A stretch of 64,000 bases of DNA from Chromohalobacter canadensis (GTDB taxonomy: Bacteria > Pseudomonadota > Gammaproteobacteria > Pseudomonadales > Halomonadaceae). The DNA is taken from positions 124,001 to 188,000 of the forward strand of contig NZ_JAJQJH010000002.1 of the NCBI RefSeq assembly GCF_029544075.1. The letters run 5' to 3'. A model generated the notes under the pieces. That model saw nothing but the letters and a program-made list of their open reading frames with translations, did no database searches and was not told where the DNA came from. How positions within the stretch are numbered: position 1 is the stretch's first letter; each line of letters opens with the position of its first letter. A program made the translations under genes and the position numbers. Shown in pieces: positions 42,362 through 52,440 of the stretch.

Positions 42362-44419
42362 CTACCCCAGCAACGAGCGCAGCCCGGCGATGGCGTCCTT
42401 GCCGCGCGCCTGCTTCTTCTCGGGGTCTTCCTTGTCGGCGCGGCCTTCCCATTCGAGGTCGTCGGGCGGGAGCTCCTCAAGGAAACGACTAGGCGTGCAG
42501 TCCAGCAGCTCGCCGTAGGCCTTGCGCTGGCGAGCCAGGGTCAGCGTCAGCGTGCGCCGCGCCCGGGTGATGCCGACGTAGGCGAGACGCCGTTCCTCCT
42601 CGATGGTACCGGCTTCGACCGCGTTGCGATGCGGCAGTAGTTCTTCTTCCAGCCCCATCAGGTAGACATGCGGGAACTCCAACCCCTTCGAGGCATGCAT
42701 GGTGAGCAGCTGCACCCGGTCGGAGTCGTCTTCCTCGGCCTGTTGCTCGAGAATGTCACGCAGCACTAGACGCGATATCGCCGACTGTACGTCATCGGTC
42801 TCCTCGGATGCATCGCCATCTTCGTCGTCACGGTGCATCGATTTCTCGAGCTGGTCGACCAGCGTCCACACATTGGCCATGCGCCGCTCTGCGATGGTCG
42901 GGGCGCTGGCGTTCTGGAACAGCCAGGCCTCGTAATCCATCTCGCGCAGCATGTCACGAATCGCCGCGATGGCATCGCCTTGATCCATGCGCCGGCGCAC
43001 GCCGTCGATGAAGTGCGTGAAGCGCGACAGACGCTCCACCGCACGCGTGGGCAGAACCTGCTCAAGGCCGATTTCGTGGCATGCGGCGAACAGCGACACC
43101 TGCCGCTCGGTGGCGTAGTTGGCAAGCTTCTCCAGTGTTCCCGGGCCGACCTCGCGACGCGGCACGTTGACGATGCGCAGGAAGGCGTTGTCGTCGCCGG
43201 GATTGATCAACAGGCGCAGGTACGCCATGGCGTCCTTGATCTCGTTGCGCGAGAAGAACGACGTGCCGCCGGAGAGCTTGTAGGGAATCTGGTAATGCTG
43301 GAGCTTGAGCTCCAATAATCGCGCCTGGAAGTTACCTCGGTAAAGGACCGCGAAATCACGCCATTCGGCACGCTCCTTGATCCGCCGGGTAAGGATCTCG
43401 CTGGCCACGCGCTCGGCCTCGGCCTCCTCATGGCGGTTGACGATGACACGAATGGCGCCGCCCTGGCCCATCTCCGACCATAGAGTCTTCTCATAGACGT
43501 GGGGGTTGTTGCCGATCAGCGTATTCGCCGCGCGCAGGATGGTGCCGGTGGAACGATAATTCTGCTCGAGCTTGATGACGTTCAAGCGCGGGAAGTCCTC
43601 GCCCAGTGTCACCAGGTTCTCGGGACGCGCACCGCGCCAGGCGTAGATCGACTGGTCGTCGTCGCCCACCACGGTGAAGGTCGCGCGCTCGTCCATCAGC
43701 AGCTTGACCAACTGATACTGGCTGACGTTGGTGTCCTGGTACTCGTCGACCAGCATGTACTGGATCTTGCGCTGCCAGCGGGCCAAGGCCTCGGGGTTGT
43801 CGCGCAGCAGCACCACCGGCAGCAGAATCAGGTCGTCGAAGTCGACCGCGTTGTAGGCCTTGAGATGCCGACTGTAGGCTTCGTACACCCGCGCCGCGTA
43901 TTGCGCGTCTTCATCCGCGGCGTGCGAGATCGCCTGTCCCGGCAGCACCAGGTCGTTCTTCCACTGAGAAATCTGCCCCTGCACCGCATTGATCTGCTCG
44001 GCGTCGGTATCCGCTTCCTTCTGCATCAAGTCGCGCAGCAGTGCCTTGGCGTCTTCGGGGTCGAACAGCGAGAAGCCTGGCTTGTAGCCCAACGTCTTCA
44101 ATTCGCCGCGAATGATGTTGAGCCCCAGGGTGTGGAAGGTCGAGACCGTCAGACCGTGGCCCTCGCGTCCCTTGAGCATCTCCCCCACGCGCTCCTTCAT
44201 CTCGCGCGCCGCCTTGTTGGTGAAGGTCACCGCCGCGATCTTGCGCGCGCTCATCCCGCATTCCTGGATCAGGTAGGCGATCTTTGTGGTGATCACGCTG
44301 GTCTTGCCGGACCCGGCGCCGGCCAGCACCAGGCAAGGGCCGTCGATATAGCGCGCGGCTTCCTGCTGACGGGGGTTGAGCTTGGCGAGGCGCTGGCGAA
44401 TCGAGGGCGTAGTGCTCAT
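42362..44419 (-). CDS. rep: ATP-dependent DNA helicase Rep
   Basis: This 685-residue SF1A helicase has Walker A ([10 protein letters not shown]), motif Ia ([17 protein letters not shown]), [29 protein letters not shown], and [27 protein letters not shown] with VGITRARR. The sequence follows E. coli Rep (673 residues) more closely than UvrD, notably [13 protein letters not shown] and [17 protein letters not shown]. It assists replication fork progress as a 3'-5' translocase. Its start overlaps the trmL stop by four bases, so they are co-transcribed. Confidence 0.94.
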   Translation of the reverse strand: MSTTPSIRQRLAKLNPRQQEAARYIDGPCLVLAGAGSGKTSVITTKIAYLIQECGMSARKIAAVTFTNKAAREMKERVGEMLKGREGHGLTVSTFHTLGLNIIRGELKTLGYKPGFSLFDPEDAKALLRDLMQKEADTDAEQINAVQGQISQWKNDLVLPGQAISHAADEDAQYAARVYEAYSRHLKAYNAVDFDDLILLPVVLLRDNPEALARWQRKIQYMLVDEYQDTNVSQYQLVKLLMDERATFTVVGDDDQSIYAWRGARPENLVTLGEDFPRLNVIKLEQNYRSTGTILRAANTLIGNNPHVYEKTLWSEMGQGGAIRVIVNRHEEAEAERVASEILTRRIKERAEWRDFAVLYRGNFQARLLELKLQHYQIPYKLSGGTSFFSRNEIKDAMAYLRLLINPGDDNAFLRIVNVPRREVGPGTLEKLANYATERQVSLFAACHEIGLEQVLPTRAVERLSRFTHFIDGVRRRMDQGDAIAAIRDMLREMDYEAWLFQNASAPTIAERRMANVWTLVDQLEKSMHRDDEDGDASEETDDVQSAISRLVLRDILEQQAEEDDSDRVQLLTMHASKGLEFPHVYLMGLEEELLPHRNAVEAGTIEEERRLAYVGITRARRTLTLTLARQRKAYGELLDCTPSRFLEELPPDDLEWEGRADKEDPEKKQARGKDAIAGLRSLLG

Positions 44420-44910
44420 GACGTCGGTGCCGTACTCGCATCGGCGATCCCCGCCCCAGCGAACTCGAGCTGTCGCCAGGCTTCGAAGACCAGGATCGCA
44501 CAGGCATTGGAAAGATTCAGGCTGCGGCTGTCGGGCAGCATGGGAATGCGCAGCCGCTGCGCCGGCGGCAAGGCGTCGAGCATGGTCTGTGGAAGCCCGC
44601 GGGTCTCGGGACCGAAGACCAAGGCGTCGCCTTCCCGATAGGCGACCTCGTGATAGCCGGTGCGGCCGCGCGTGGACACCGCCAGCACGCGCGCTGGCTG
44701 CACATTATCCACGAAAGCGCCCCAGTCGGCGTGTACCTTCACCCGCGCCCACTCGTGGTAGTCGAGGCCCGCACGACGCAGACGCTTGTCGTCGAGCGCG
44801 AAGCCCAGCGGCTCGATCAGATGCAGGCGAAAGCCGGTATTGGCGCACAAACGGATGAGATTGCCCGTGTTGGGCGGAATTTCGGGCTCAAAGAGTACGA
44901 TATCGAGCAT
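44416..44910 (-). CDS. trmL: tRNA (cytidine/uridine-2'-O-)-methyltransferase TrmL
   Basis: This 164-residue SPOUT enzyme has the knot motifs [31 protein letters not shown] and [24 protein letters not shown]. TrmL methylates the wobble ribose of tRNA-Leu isoacceptors. I took the ATG at 44910 ([12 protein letters not shown]) as start; the frame extends further. Its ribosome site is poor. It is coupled to rep by an ATGA overlap. Confidence 0.92.
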   Translation of the reverse strand: MLDIVLFEPEIPPNTGNLIRLCANTGFRLHLIEPLGFALDDKRLRRAGLDYHEWARVKVHADWGAFVDNVQPARVLAVSTRGRTGYHEVAYREGDALVFGPETRGLPQTMLDALPPAQRLRIPMLPDSRSLNLSNACAILVFEAWRQLEFAGAGIADASTAPTS

Positions 44911-45088
44911 GAGGATCACTGTGCCAAGGCGGCGAAGAGCCACCATGATACGCAATCGGCGCCCCGAATGGGACGCCGATACTCGTTACAGCGCTCCGAA
45001 CCCAGCGCTCGAAGCCATGGGTTCGGCTTTTGATCTTTCTTCCCGCTTAAGGCTTATGGTCTACCGCTACCGGCACAACCGGGCGCTC

Positions 45089-45643
45089 TCAGAAGCCAAC
45101 GCTGACGCCTACTACCGGCCCACTGTCGAGGGTATGCTCGCCGCTCTCGTCGAAGTCGGTGCGGTAATAGCGATACCCGCCATAGAGATAGGTCTGCGAG
45201 ACGACATTGACTCGCGCCTGGGCGCCGTATTCGTAGCTCTTCTCGATGTCACCGTGGCTCAGGCCATCCGGCGTGTAAAAGCCGTAGCCACCCACCGAGG
45301 TCAGCGGAATCGGCGTATCGACGTAGGCCGAACCGCCGAGCCCAACGCCGCCACCGTCACCGAAGTGCGTGTCCTGGTATTGATAGCGCGCGCCCACCGA
45401 GAGGTCGACCAGCGGCAGATAGGGCGAGAACATCAACGACCCGGAATAAGCGTCGGCGTCATGACCGCTATCGTCCGAGGAAAAGTAGCCGACACTGGCG
45501 CGCAGGGTCGGGAAGATGCTCTGGCTCGCTTCGATCCCATGCGAGTCGGCACCCGCGTTGGCGGAAACGCTGAGCGCCATGGCCTGCTGGCTGGCCAGCA
45601 GGAGGCCGGCAGAGGTGAGCGCAAAACCGAGTGACTTGATCAT
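45089..45643 (-). CDS. YfaZ-like outer-membrane protein
   Basis: This 184-residue protein has a signal peptide (MIKSLGFALTSAGLLLASQQAMALS) and alternating beta-strand sequence ending in SVGF with terminal Phe, as in a small outer-membrane barrel of the YfaZ family. GGGAG precedes the ATG. The function of the family is not known. It stands alone between trmL and pyrE. Confidence 0.75.
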   Translation of the reverse strand: MIKSLGFALTSAGLLLASQQAMALSVSANAGADSHGIEASQSIFPTLRASVGYFSSDDSGHDADAYSGSLMFSPYLPLVDLSVGARYQYQDTHFGDGGGVGLGGSAYVDTPIPLTSVGGYGFYTPDGLSHGDIEKSYEYGAQARVNVVSQTYLYGGYRYYRTDFDESGEHTLDSGPVVGVSVGF

Positions 45644-45723
45644 GGGAGACTCCCGCAAAAGATGGTGAACACTGCCACCACTATGGCATAATCGCATCAG
45701 TTTAGAAACGCCGTTTTCAAACC

Positions 45724-46410
45724 TTATCCGTCGAGACGCACACCGTAACGATCGCGATACGCACGAATAGCCTCGGCATGAGGCTTGAGGTCGTTACCGG
45801 CATGAGTTTCGAGATAGGCAAGCACCTGGTCGAGCGTGACGATACTCACGACCGGCATGGCATAGCGTGCCTCGACCTCCTGGATGGCGCTGTGGCGCTG
45901 GGTGCCATCTTCGGCCTGGCCGCACTCCTGACGATCAAGGGCGATGACCACGCCCGCCGCCTGGGCATCGGCGGCATCGATCAGGTCCATGACCTCGCGG
46001 ATTGCGGTGCCTGCGGTGATGACGTCGTCGATGATCAGCACCCGGCCGGCGAGCGCCGCGCCGACGATGTTGCCGCCTTCGCCGTGAGCCTTGGCTTCCT
46101 TGCGGTTGAACGCGAACGGCAAGTCGCGGTCATGATGATCGGCCAGTGCCACGGCGGTGGTGGTCGCTAGCGGGATGCCCTTGTAGGCCGGGCCAAAGAG
46201 AACATCCGCCGCGAGGCCGCTATGCGCGATGGCCTGCGCATAGAAGCGGCCCAGGCGTGCCAGGGCACGGCCGCTCTTGAACAGGCCGGCGTTGAAGAAA
46301 TAGGGGCTGACCCGCCCGGACTTGAGGGTGAATTCACCGAAGGTGAGGACGCCTTCTTCGATGGCGAACTCGATGAACTCCTGCTGATATGGTTGCAGTT
46401 GCGCGGTCAC
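45724..46410 (-). CDS. pyrE: Orotate phosphoribosyltransferase
   Basis: This 228-residue enzyme has the PRPP motif [15 protein letters not shown] (near 120-134) and the N-terminal core [39 protein letters not shown]. It makes orotidylate in pyrimidine synthesis. The likely start is the GTG at 46410, with GGGAG 6 bases upstream; an ATG at 46446 is also in frame. It diverges from the crc-like gene, the same arrangement as in pseudomonads. Confidence 0.93.
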   Translation of the reverse strand: MTAQLQPYQQEFIEFAIEEGVLTFGEFTLKSGRVSPYFFNAGLFKSGRALARLGRFYAQAIAHSGLAADVLFGPAYKGIPLATTTAVALADHHDRDLPFAFNRKEAKAHGEGGNIVGAALAGRVLIIDDVITAGTAIREVMDLIDAADAQAAGVVIALDRQECGQAEDGTQRHSAIQEVEARYAMPVVSIVTLDQVLAYLETHAGNDLKPHAEAIRAYRDRYGVRLDG

Positions 46411-46503
46411 GCCGGACTCCCTATCACCCTGATCGCTATTACACATTTACCTAAACGTCGAAAGCTCAGGTATCATACACGCGCGACGAAAAAGGGACCA
46501 TGT

Positions 46504-47271
46504 ATGAAAATCGCCAGCATCAATGTCAACGGAATCCGCGAAGCGGTCGGGAGGGGGTTTCTCGACTGGCTGGCCAATCAGGACGCCGACGTCATCTGCG
46601 TCCAGAACCTCAAGGCCAAAAGCTTCGAACTCGACGACAGCATTCTTTTCCCCGAGGGATACGAAGGCTATTTCCTGGATGCCGAGGAAGACGGTTTCTC
46701 GGGTGTAGGACTCTATTGCCGCAAGATTCCCAAGGCCATCATGTACGGGCTGGGCTTTCCCCAGTGCGATAACGAAGCGCGCTTCCTGCAGGCCGATTAC
46801 GATCGCTTCAGCATCGCCAGCTTCCTGATGCCCGACGGTAGCGACATGGAGGCCAAGCAGTCCTTCATGAATCAGTACCAGGAATATCTCAGCAAGATGG
46901 TGAAAAAACGCCGTGAATACATCATCTGCGGCACCTGGCACATCGCGCACAAGACCATCGATCTCGCCAACTGGGCCGACAACCAGACCACGCCGGGCTT
47001 CCGCCCCGAAGAGCGTGCGTGGATGGATCAGGTGTTCGGACCGATGGGCTATATCGACACCTTTCGCGAGGTCAATCGCGATGCCAGCCAGTACACCTGG
47101 TGGCCCAAGCTCGATCAGGACGTGCCTCGCATGCGTCAGGAAGGCTGGCGCCTCGACTACCAGATCGTGGGCCCCGACTTCCGCCGCCACGTGGTGGATG
47201 CCTGGATCGACCGCGACGCGACCTTCTCCGAATTCGCGCCGCTTATCGTCGAGTACGATCTCGACCTGTAA
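46504..47271 (+). CDS. crc: Crc-like protein, ExoIII fold with lost catalytic residues
   Basis: This 255-residue EEP-fold protein starts MKIASINVNGIREAVGRGFLDW and aligns along its length with pseudomonad Crc and exonuclease III. The nuclease residues are not kept: the metal-binding Glu of ExoIII is Asn35 (VCVQNL-type context), the Asp/Asn pair (GDxN) is GTWH at 143-146, and the SDH triad end is SEF at 242-244, while Asp218 in WRLDYQ remains. A working ExoIII is therefore unlikely. In pseudomonads Crc helps Hfq repress translation of catabolic mRNAs. The position beside pyrE agrees with that. AAAGGG precedes the ATG. Confidence 0.82.
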   Translation: MKIASINVNGIREAVGRGFLDWLANQDADVICVQNLKAKSFELDDSILFPEGYEGYFLDAEEDGFSGVGLYCRKIPKAIMYGLGFPQCDNEARFLQADYDRFSIASFLMPDGSDMEAKQSFMNQYQEYLSKMVKKRREYIICGTWHIAHKTIDLANWADNQTTPGFRPEERAWMDQVFGPMGYIDTFREVNRDASQYTWWPKLDQDVPRMRQEGWRLDYQIVGPDFRRHVVDAWIDRDATFSEFAPLIVEYDLDL

Positions 47272-47293
47272 CGTCGCTGGTCCCGCGCAAATG

Positions 47294-47319
47294 ACGACGC
47301 CGGCCTAGGCCGGCGTCGT
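47294..47319. terminator. Bidirectional hairpin between crc-like gene and rph
   Basis: A perfect 11-bp stem (47294-47304 with 47309-47319) and CTAG loop lie between these convergent genes. The T-run after it is short (GTTCTT). Confidence 0.7.
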
Positions 47320-47348
47320 GCGTTCTTGCCGTATGGTAGCGCTCGCGA

Positions 47349-48071
47349 TCAGTCGCGAAAGCCCAGCGCCTCGCGTTGATGGTCGAATAACTGACGTCCA
47401 GCACCCTCGGCCAGATCGAGCATCGCATTGAGCTCCTGGCGGGTGAACGTCGCCGTTTCGGCGGTGCCCTGCACCTCGATCAAGCCGCCATCCTCGGCCA
47501 TGACCACGTTCATGTCGGTGCCTGCCGTGCTGTCCTCTGGATAGTCGAGATCCACCACCGGCTGGCCCTTGAAGATGCCCACCGACACCGAGCTCACCAG
47601 CTGCTTGAAGGGATCCTTCTTGATCAGCTTCTCGCGCTGCAAGTGATGGATCGCATCCACCAGCGCCACACAGCCGCCGGTGATCGACGCCGTGCGTGTG
47701 CCGCCATCGGCCTGGATCACGTCGCAATCTACGGTGATCGTGAATTCACCCAGCTTCTTGAGATCCACCACCGTGCGCAGCGAACGGCCAATCAGGCGCT
47801 GGATCTCCAGCGTGCGTCCGCCTTGTTTGCCACGCGTGGCCTCGCGTCCGCCACGCGTGTGCGTCGCGCGCGGCAGCATGCCATATTCCGCGGTGATCCA
47901 CCCCTGTTGTTTGCCACGCAACCAGCGCGGCACGCCAGCTTCCACGCTGGCGTTACACAACACCTTGGTATCGCCGAAGCTCACCAGTACGGACCCCTCC
48001 GCATGGCGCGTATAGCCCCGTTCCAGGGTGATCTCGCGGGGTTCATCGGGCTGTCGTCCACTCGGGCGCAT
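47349..48071 (-). CDS. rph: Ribonuclease PH
   Basis: This 240-residue enzyme starts [44 protein letters not shown] and contains the phosphate-binding [27 protein letters not shown] and the catalytic [11 protein letters not shown] and [11 protein letters not shown]. It trims tRNA 3' ends using phosphate. The start at 48071 has GAGAGG; ATGs at 48086 and 48101 are in frame. It diverges from yicC, the common order. Confidence 0.94.
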   Translation of the reverse strand: MRPSGRQPDEPREITLERGYTRHAEGSVLVSFGDTKVLCNASVEAGVPRWLRGKQQGWITAEYGMLPRATHTRGGREATRGKQGGRTLEIQRLIGRSLRTVVDLKKLGEFTITVDCDVIQADGGTRTASITGGCVALVDAIHHLQREKLIKKDPFKQLVSSVSVGIFKGQPVVDLDYPEDSTAGTDMNVVMAEDGGLIEVQGTAETATFTRQELNAMLDLAEGAGRQLFDHQREALGFRD

Positions 48072-48264
48072 ACCACCTCTCTGCATCGTCGATCGAAACA
48101 CTCACTTCGGAAGACCCGGATCGCAAGACCCCGGGCCGAAACGTCCAGTCGCGGCCATGCCACGACGATCCGCGCATTCTACACCCAAGCGGGCCTCACG
48201 CGGACCGTGAATCGGTTAGACTGCAGAATTGAATGATTGGCCACGTACCGCGCAGGAGAATCGC

Positions 48265-49128
48265 ATGGCGTACAGTATGACCGCCTTCACCCGGCAGACG
48301 CAGGACGCCGACTGGGGCAGCTTGCAACTCGAGTTGCGCTCGGTAAATCAGCGCTACCTGGAACCCCATTTCCGCCTGCCAGATAACCTGCGCGATCTCG
48401 AGCCGCATTATCGCGATGCATTGCGCAAGCGCCTCTCACGCGGCAAGGTCGAATGCACGCTGCGTTTCGACCCGGCCCACGACAACACCACGCTCAGCGT
48501 CAACGAAACGCGCCTGGCCACCCTGGCCCAAGCGCTGGAAACAGTACGCGCACAGGTGCCCGACGCCGCCATGCCGAATGCCCTGGCGCTGCTCGATCAC
48601 CCCGGCGTGCTGGAAAGCGACGGTGTCGACCTCGAACGCGTCCAACAGGCCGCCCAGGCACTGTTCGAAACCGCGCTGGACGACCTGACCGTCGGCCGCG
48701 CCCGCGAAGGCGAGCGTCTCGCGGCGTTGATCCGCGAGCGGCTCGAGGGTATTCGCGACTTGGTCGCCGAGGTTCGCGCGCACCTGCCCGCCATTCTGGA
48801 CAACCAGCGCCAACAGCTGACCGACCGACTGAACGCCTTCAAGGCCGAACTCGACCCACAACGCCTCGAGACCGAAATCGCCCTGCTTGCCCAAAAGGCC
48901 GACGTCGCCGAAGAACTCGACCGTCTCGAGACCCACGTGGCCGAGGTCGAACGTCAGCTCACGCAAAAAGGTCCCATCGGCCGCCGCCTCGACTTCCTGA
49001 TGCAGGAACTCAACCGCGAAGCCAACACCCTCTCCTCGAAATCCATCGTCGCCGACACTACCCGTTGCGCAGTGGAGCTGAAGGTGTTGATCGAACAGAT
49101 GCGCGAGCAGATCCAAAATTTGGAGTGA
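48265..49128 (+). CDS. yicC: YicC-family endoribonuclease
   Basis: This 287-residue protein starts MAYSMTAFTRQTQDADWGSLQLELRSVNQRYLEPHFRLPDNLRDLEP and ends with the conserved RRLDFLMQELNREANTLSSKS and IEQMREQIQNLE. YicC proteins are RNA-binding endoribonucleases linked to stress and sRNA turnover. AGGAGA precedes the ATG. It is adjacent and divergent to rph, as in many gammaproteobacteria. Confidence 0.93.
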   Translation: MAYSMTAFTRQTQDADWGSLQLELRSVNQRYLEPHFRLPDNLRDLEPHYRDALRKRLSRGKVECTLRFDPAHDNTTLSVNETRLATLAQALETVRAQVPDAAMPNALALLDHPGVLESDGVDLERVQQAAQALFETALDDLTVGRAREGERLAALIRERLEGIRDLVAEVRAHLPAILDNQRQQLTDRLNAFKAELDPQRLETEIALLAQKADVAEELDRLETHVAEVERQLTQKGPIGRRLDFLMQELNREANTLSSKSIVADTTRCAVELKVLIEQMREQIQNLE

Positions 49129-49226
49129 GATCCGCGCGAACGCGGACCGGGGACACCCTTCCAACGGTTGGGCCTGCCGCCCCGCTCTTGATACGACGCA
49201 CAACAATTACATGATGGAGACGCTTC

Positions 49227-50780
49227 ATGTCCTTTGGCCTGTTTTCCCTGTTCCCTCCGTTGCTCGCGATCCTGCTGGCGCTGGTGACCCGCAACGTGAT
49301 TCCCGCGTTATTCTGTGGGGTCTGGCTGGGAGCGACGATGCTCAGTGGCGGCAATCCGGCAGCCGGGCTCTACAATAGTTTCGCGGATTTCATCATCCCC
49401 AGTGTGGGCGGTGAGTGGAGCGCTACCGTTCTCATCTACTGCGGCCTGTTCGGGGTGCTGATCACCGTGCTGCAGCGAACCGGCGGCGCCCATGCCATCG
49501 CCCGCGCCATTTCCTCGAAGGTGGCCTCTCCGCGTGGAGCCCAGGGCGCTACCCTGGGCTTCGGGGTACTGATCTTCTTCGAGGACTATTTCAATGCATT
49601 GACGGTGGGGAGTGTCATGCGGCCGATCACCGACCGCATGCGCGTCTCGCGAGAAAAGCTCGCCTACATCGTCGATTCGACCTCGGCGCCCATGTGCCTG
49701 TTGGGGCCCGTATCCACCTGGGTGGTGTTCGTCATGGGGCTGATCGGCACCCAGCTTGGCGAGATGGACATGACGGGCTCTGAGTATCTGATATACCTGT
49801 CGTCGATTCCGCTCAATTTCTATGCCTGGCTGGCGCTGCTGTTGATTCTGGTGATCGTCGTCACCCAATCGGATTTCGGCCCCATGGCCAAGGCCGAGCA
49901 ACGCGCACGGGTGAGTGGTAAGCTGCTGGCGGATGACGCCCAGCCGCCGTCCGATCGCGAAGCGACCGAGATGCTGGGCGTGGCCGAAGAGAGCTCGCGC
50001 AAGCGCAACATGCTCGTGCCGATCCTGGTGCTGGTGGGAATGATCCCGCCCCTGTTCCTGTGGACCGGCAACTTCCCCGAGAACGACCTGATCACGGCGA
50101 TGGGAGAAGCCGAGGGCGGCCTGTCGATCCTGATCGCGACCTTCCTGGCGGTTAGCGTAGCGCTGGGCATGGGACTGCAACAGCGGCTGTTCGATTTTCG
50201 TGAAGCGATGGATCTGGTGGTCACCGGCATCAAGAGCATGACGCTGGTTTACATCATTCTCACCCTGGCCTGGTCGATCGGTAGCGTGACCTCACAACTG
50301 GGCACTGCCGATTACCTGGTCACGCTGGCCCAGGCCGGCATCGCACCGAGCCTGATTCCCGTCCTGCTGTTCTTGATCGGCTCGCTCGTCGCCTTCACCA
50401 CCGGCACCTCCTATGGCACCTTCGCGATCATGATCCCCATCGCCATGCCGGTGGCTGCTGCAATGGACATGTCGTTATCGTTGGCCATTGCCGCGGTGCT
50501 CAGCGGCGGTATCTTCGGCGATCATTGCTCGCCGATTTCGGATACCACCATCCTCTCCTCGGCCGGCTCTTCGTGTGACCACATCGACCACGTACGGACC
50601 CAATTACCCTATGCACTGAGCGCAGGAACATCCGGCATCATCGCCTTCTTCGTCGCCGGGCTGACGGACTCAGCCTGGATAGGGGGACTCAGCGGGGTAG
50701 CTGCGCTATTGGCCGTGGTGTTTGTGCTGCGTTGGGCATGGGGCCCGAAAGCATCGGCACAGTACGACTCGGTTAGCTGA
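49227..50780 (+). CDS. NhaC-family Na+/H+ or solute antiporter
   Basis: This 517-residue protein of about 12 membrane helices belongs to the NhaC family: IFFEDYFNALTVGSVMRPITDRMRVSREKLAYIVDSTSAPMC, FTTGTSYGTFAIMIPIAMPVA and GDHCSPISDTTILSSAGSSCDHIDHVRTQLPYAL. Members exchange Na+ for H+ or exchange organic acids or arginine, so the ions cannot be fixed. GGAG precedes the ATG. It follows yicC after 98 bases and ends at two hairpins. In a halophile, Na+ extrusion would be a plausible role. Confidence 0.85.
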   Translation: MSFGLFSLFPPLLAILLALVTRNVIPALFCGVWLGATMLSGGNPAAGLYNSFADFIIPSVGGEWSATVLIYCGLFGVLITVLQRTGGAHAIARAISSKVASPRGAQGATLGFGVLIFFEDYFNALTVGSVMRPITDRMRVSREKLAYIVDSTSAPMCLLGPVSTWVVFVMGLIGTQLGEMDMTGSEYLIYLSSIPLNFYAWLALLLILVIVVTQSDFGPMAKAEQRARVSGKLLADDAQPPSDREATEMLGVAEESSRKRNMLVPILVLVGMIPPLFLWTGNFPENDLITAMGEAEGGLSILIATFLAVSVALGMGLQQRLFDFREAMDLVVTGIKSMTLVYIILTLAWSIGSVTSQLGTADYLVTLAQAGIAPSLIPVLLFLIGSLVAFTTGTSYGTFAIMIPIAMPVAAAMDMSLSLAIAAVLSGGIFGDHCSPISDTTILSSAGSSCDHIDHVRTQLPYALSAGTSGIIAFFVAGLTDSAWIGGLSGVAALLAVVFVLRWAWGPKASAQYDSVS

Positions 50781-50793
50781 CCATGACCCGGCA

Positions 50794-50815
50794 GGCGGGG
50801 GCCTTCTCCCCCGCC
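50794..50815 (+). terminator. GC-rich hairpin after the antiporter gene
   Basis: An 8-bp stem of GGCGGGGG with CCCCCGCC and a 6-base loop lies 13 bases after the antiporter stop. Confidence 0.5.
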
Positions 50816-50836
50816 TCGCAGGCCATCGGGCACTGG

Positions 50837-50864
50837 AACGCCGGTACGGATACGTACCGGCGTT
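50837..50864. terminator. Hairpin between convergent antiporter and fic genes
   Basis: A perfect 12-bp stem (50837-50848 with 50853-50864) and GATA loop, with AA/TT ends, lies between the two convergent genes and can act on both. Confidence 0.7.
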
Positions 50865-50954
50865 TCCTGCCTCCGGTGGGTTTAGCTTAGTCTCCCCTGC
50901 ATCCACCCATCTTTCGATAATTATTTGGGCTTCCGTCCCGCGCCATACATTTAA

Positions 50955-52112
50955 TTATTCGTCCCGGTTCAAGAGCTCGATATAGGCTCTATAGGCGTAG
51001 ACACGATTACGCTTCTGCCCGGTCAACTCCTGCACGATACCCAACTGGTTCTCCAGTGCTTCCAATACTTTACCGATCGTGGCGTGGGTCAGCCCGGTCT
51101 CTCGGTGCAGCGTGGCAATATTCACCACCGGATGGCTAAACAGCGCCTCCAGTACTTGGGTCGCTGAGCCGGATAGACGGCCCAATGCCGAGAGCTGTGC
51201 CTTGTCCTGGGTCAGCAACGCACTCAACTCCTGCGCCGTCGCGACAGCATGGTTGGCGGTATCGGTGATCGCATCGACGAAAAAGAGCAACCAACTTTCC
51301 CAATCGCCGGTCAGGCGCACGTTTTGGAGGTGCTCGTAGTAAACCTGTCGGTGGCGTTTGAAAAATACCGAAAGATAGAGCAGCGGCTCGGTGAGAATGC
51401 CCGCTTGGACCAGAATCAACGGGATCAGCAGGCGCCCAAGCCGGCCGTTGCCATCCATGAACGGATGAATGGTTTCGAACTGGACATGCGCCAGCGCGGC
51501 CTTGATCACCGGCTCCGTCGCCGTCGGCTCGTCGTTGAGAAAGCGCTCGAAGGCGCTCCAGCAGTCGGCAAGCTGGTTAGCCGGCGGCGGTACGAAGGCG
51601 GCTTCATCCGCACGATGCCCGCCTATCCAGACCTGGTTCTGCCGGAACTCTCCTGGCCGGCGATGCGTACCACGGCCATTGGTCATCAAGGCGTCGTGGA
51701 GCTCCAGCACCAACCGAATTGTGATTGGATGACCCTCGCGAATTCGCTGAATCCCCAGGTTGAGTGCCCGTACGTAGCAGGAGACTTCCTGCACATCGTC
51801 CATGGGCACGCCGGGAATGCCTTCCATCTCGTAGATCATGAGGTCGCTGAGTGAAGACTGCGTCCCCTCGATCTGTGATGACATCACCGCTTCTTTTCGA
51901 ACATAGCTGTAGAGAAACAGCTGCGCGTCGGGTAACAACACCGAGATACCATCCAGACGCCCCAAGGCGACATGCGCCTGTGACAGGCGCGCCTGAAGCT
52001 TGTCATCAAGTGACAGAGGCGGATCAGGCGGTAGTGTCGCAGGCACAAAGGCCTGGCAATTCACACCGCCTGCGATGCTGGGAACATGATGACCGGTCAG
52101 CCCGCGACGCAT
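50955..52112 (-). CDS. Class II Fic-domain AMP transferase with C-terminal winged helix
   Basis: This 385-residue protein has an N-terminal helix with the self-inhibitory motif SSQIEG (Ser78 to Glu82-Gly83), then the Fic core with HPFMDGNGRLGR (His216, Asp220, Arg224) and the flap VWIGGHRADEAAFVPPP. A winged-helix DNA-binding tail follows, about residues 320-375. The inhibitory glutamate keeps such enzymes off until released, as in SoFic-type proteins. GAGAGG precedes the ATG. It has no antitoxin partner here. The target protein is unknown. Confidence 0.9.
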   Translation of the reverse strand: MRRGLTGHHVPSIAGGVNCQAFVPATLPPDPPLSLDDKLQARLSQAHVALGRLDGISVLLPDAQLFLYSYVRKEAVMSSQIEGTQSSLSDLMIYEMEGIPGVPMDDVQEVSCYVRALNLGIQRIREGHPITIRLVLELHDALMTNGRGTHRRPGEFRQNQVWIGGHRADEAAFVPPPANQLADCWSAFERFLNDEPTATEPVIKAALAHVQFETIHPFMDGNGRLGRLLIPLILVQAGILTEPLLYLSVFFKRHRQVYYEHLQNVRLTGDWESWLLFFVDAITDTANHAVATAQELSALLTQDKAQLSALGRLSGSATQVLEALFSHPVVNIATLHRETGLTHATIGKVLEALENQLGIVQELTGQKRNRVYAYRAYIELLNRDE

Positions 52113-52440
52113 GAGCGTCCCTCTCGGAAGTTAAAATAGGCGACGCCACTATTTCATTTTTGGACATAATTTGAAATAGAGGCACCTTTAATTTTAACGT
52201 CCTCTCGTTGGCGCGATTGCCTGGGTGGCAATCCCCAGCGCTTCCAGCTCAAGCCTCTCGACGTTGGCCTAACGACCGACGTACAGCAAGTAGAACACCA
52301 CGACGGTCAGTGGCCATCCATGTCGTCGACACCACTACCGGCCCTCGACCATTGGCGTAGAACCATCCCGGTTTTGGCCGTAATCGGCTACCCTTGCGTC
52401 CTCGGCTTGCCGCCGATCTGACACCTTTCGATTTCCAAGG
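52113..52440. other. 328-base region between fic and the CynX-like gene
   Basis: The first 70 bases hold the repeated CTATTT boxes and an AT-rich promoter region. The rest (about 52200-52440) is GC-rich but shows no conserved reading frame. I see no gene there. Confidence 0.45.
52134..52179. promoter_or_regulatory. Three CTATTT-type boxes upstream of fic
   Basis: AAATAG at 52134-52139, CTATTTCA at 52149-52156 and TGAAATAG at 52172-52179 lie just upstream of the fic start. The second and third face each other with a 15-base spacer. They could bind the protein's own winged helix. Confidence 0.45.

Noticed and set aside
46504-47271. Annotation as active exodeoxyribonuclease III
   Set aside because: The catalytic Glu, Asp/Asn and His positions are changed, so the fold name alone would mislead.
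52250-52310. Hydrophobic minus-strand mini-peptide (GWPLTVVVFYLLYVGR) before a stop
   Set aside because: It looks like the end of a membrane protein, but an in-frame stop precedes it closely and nothing upstream supports a gene relic.
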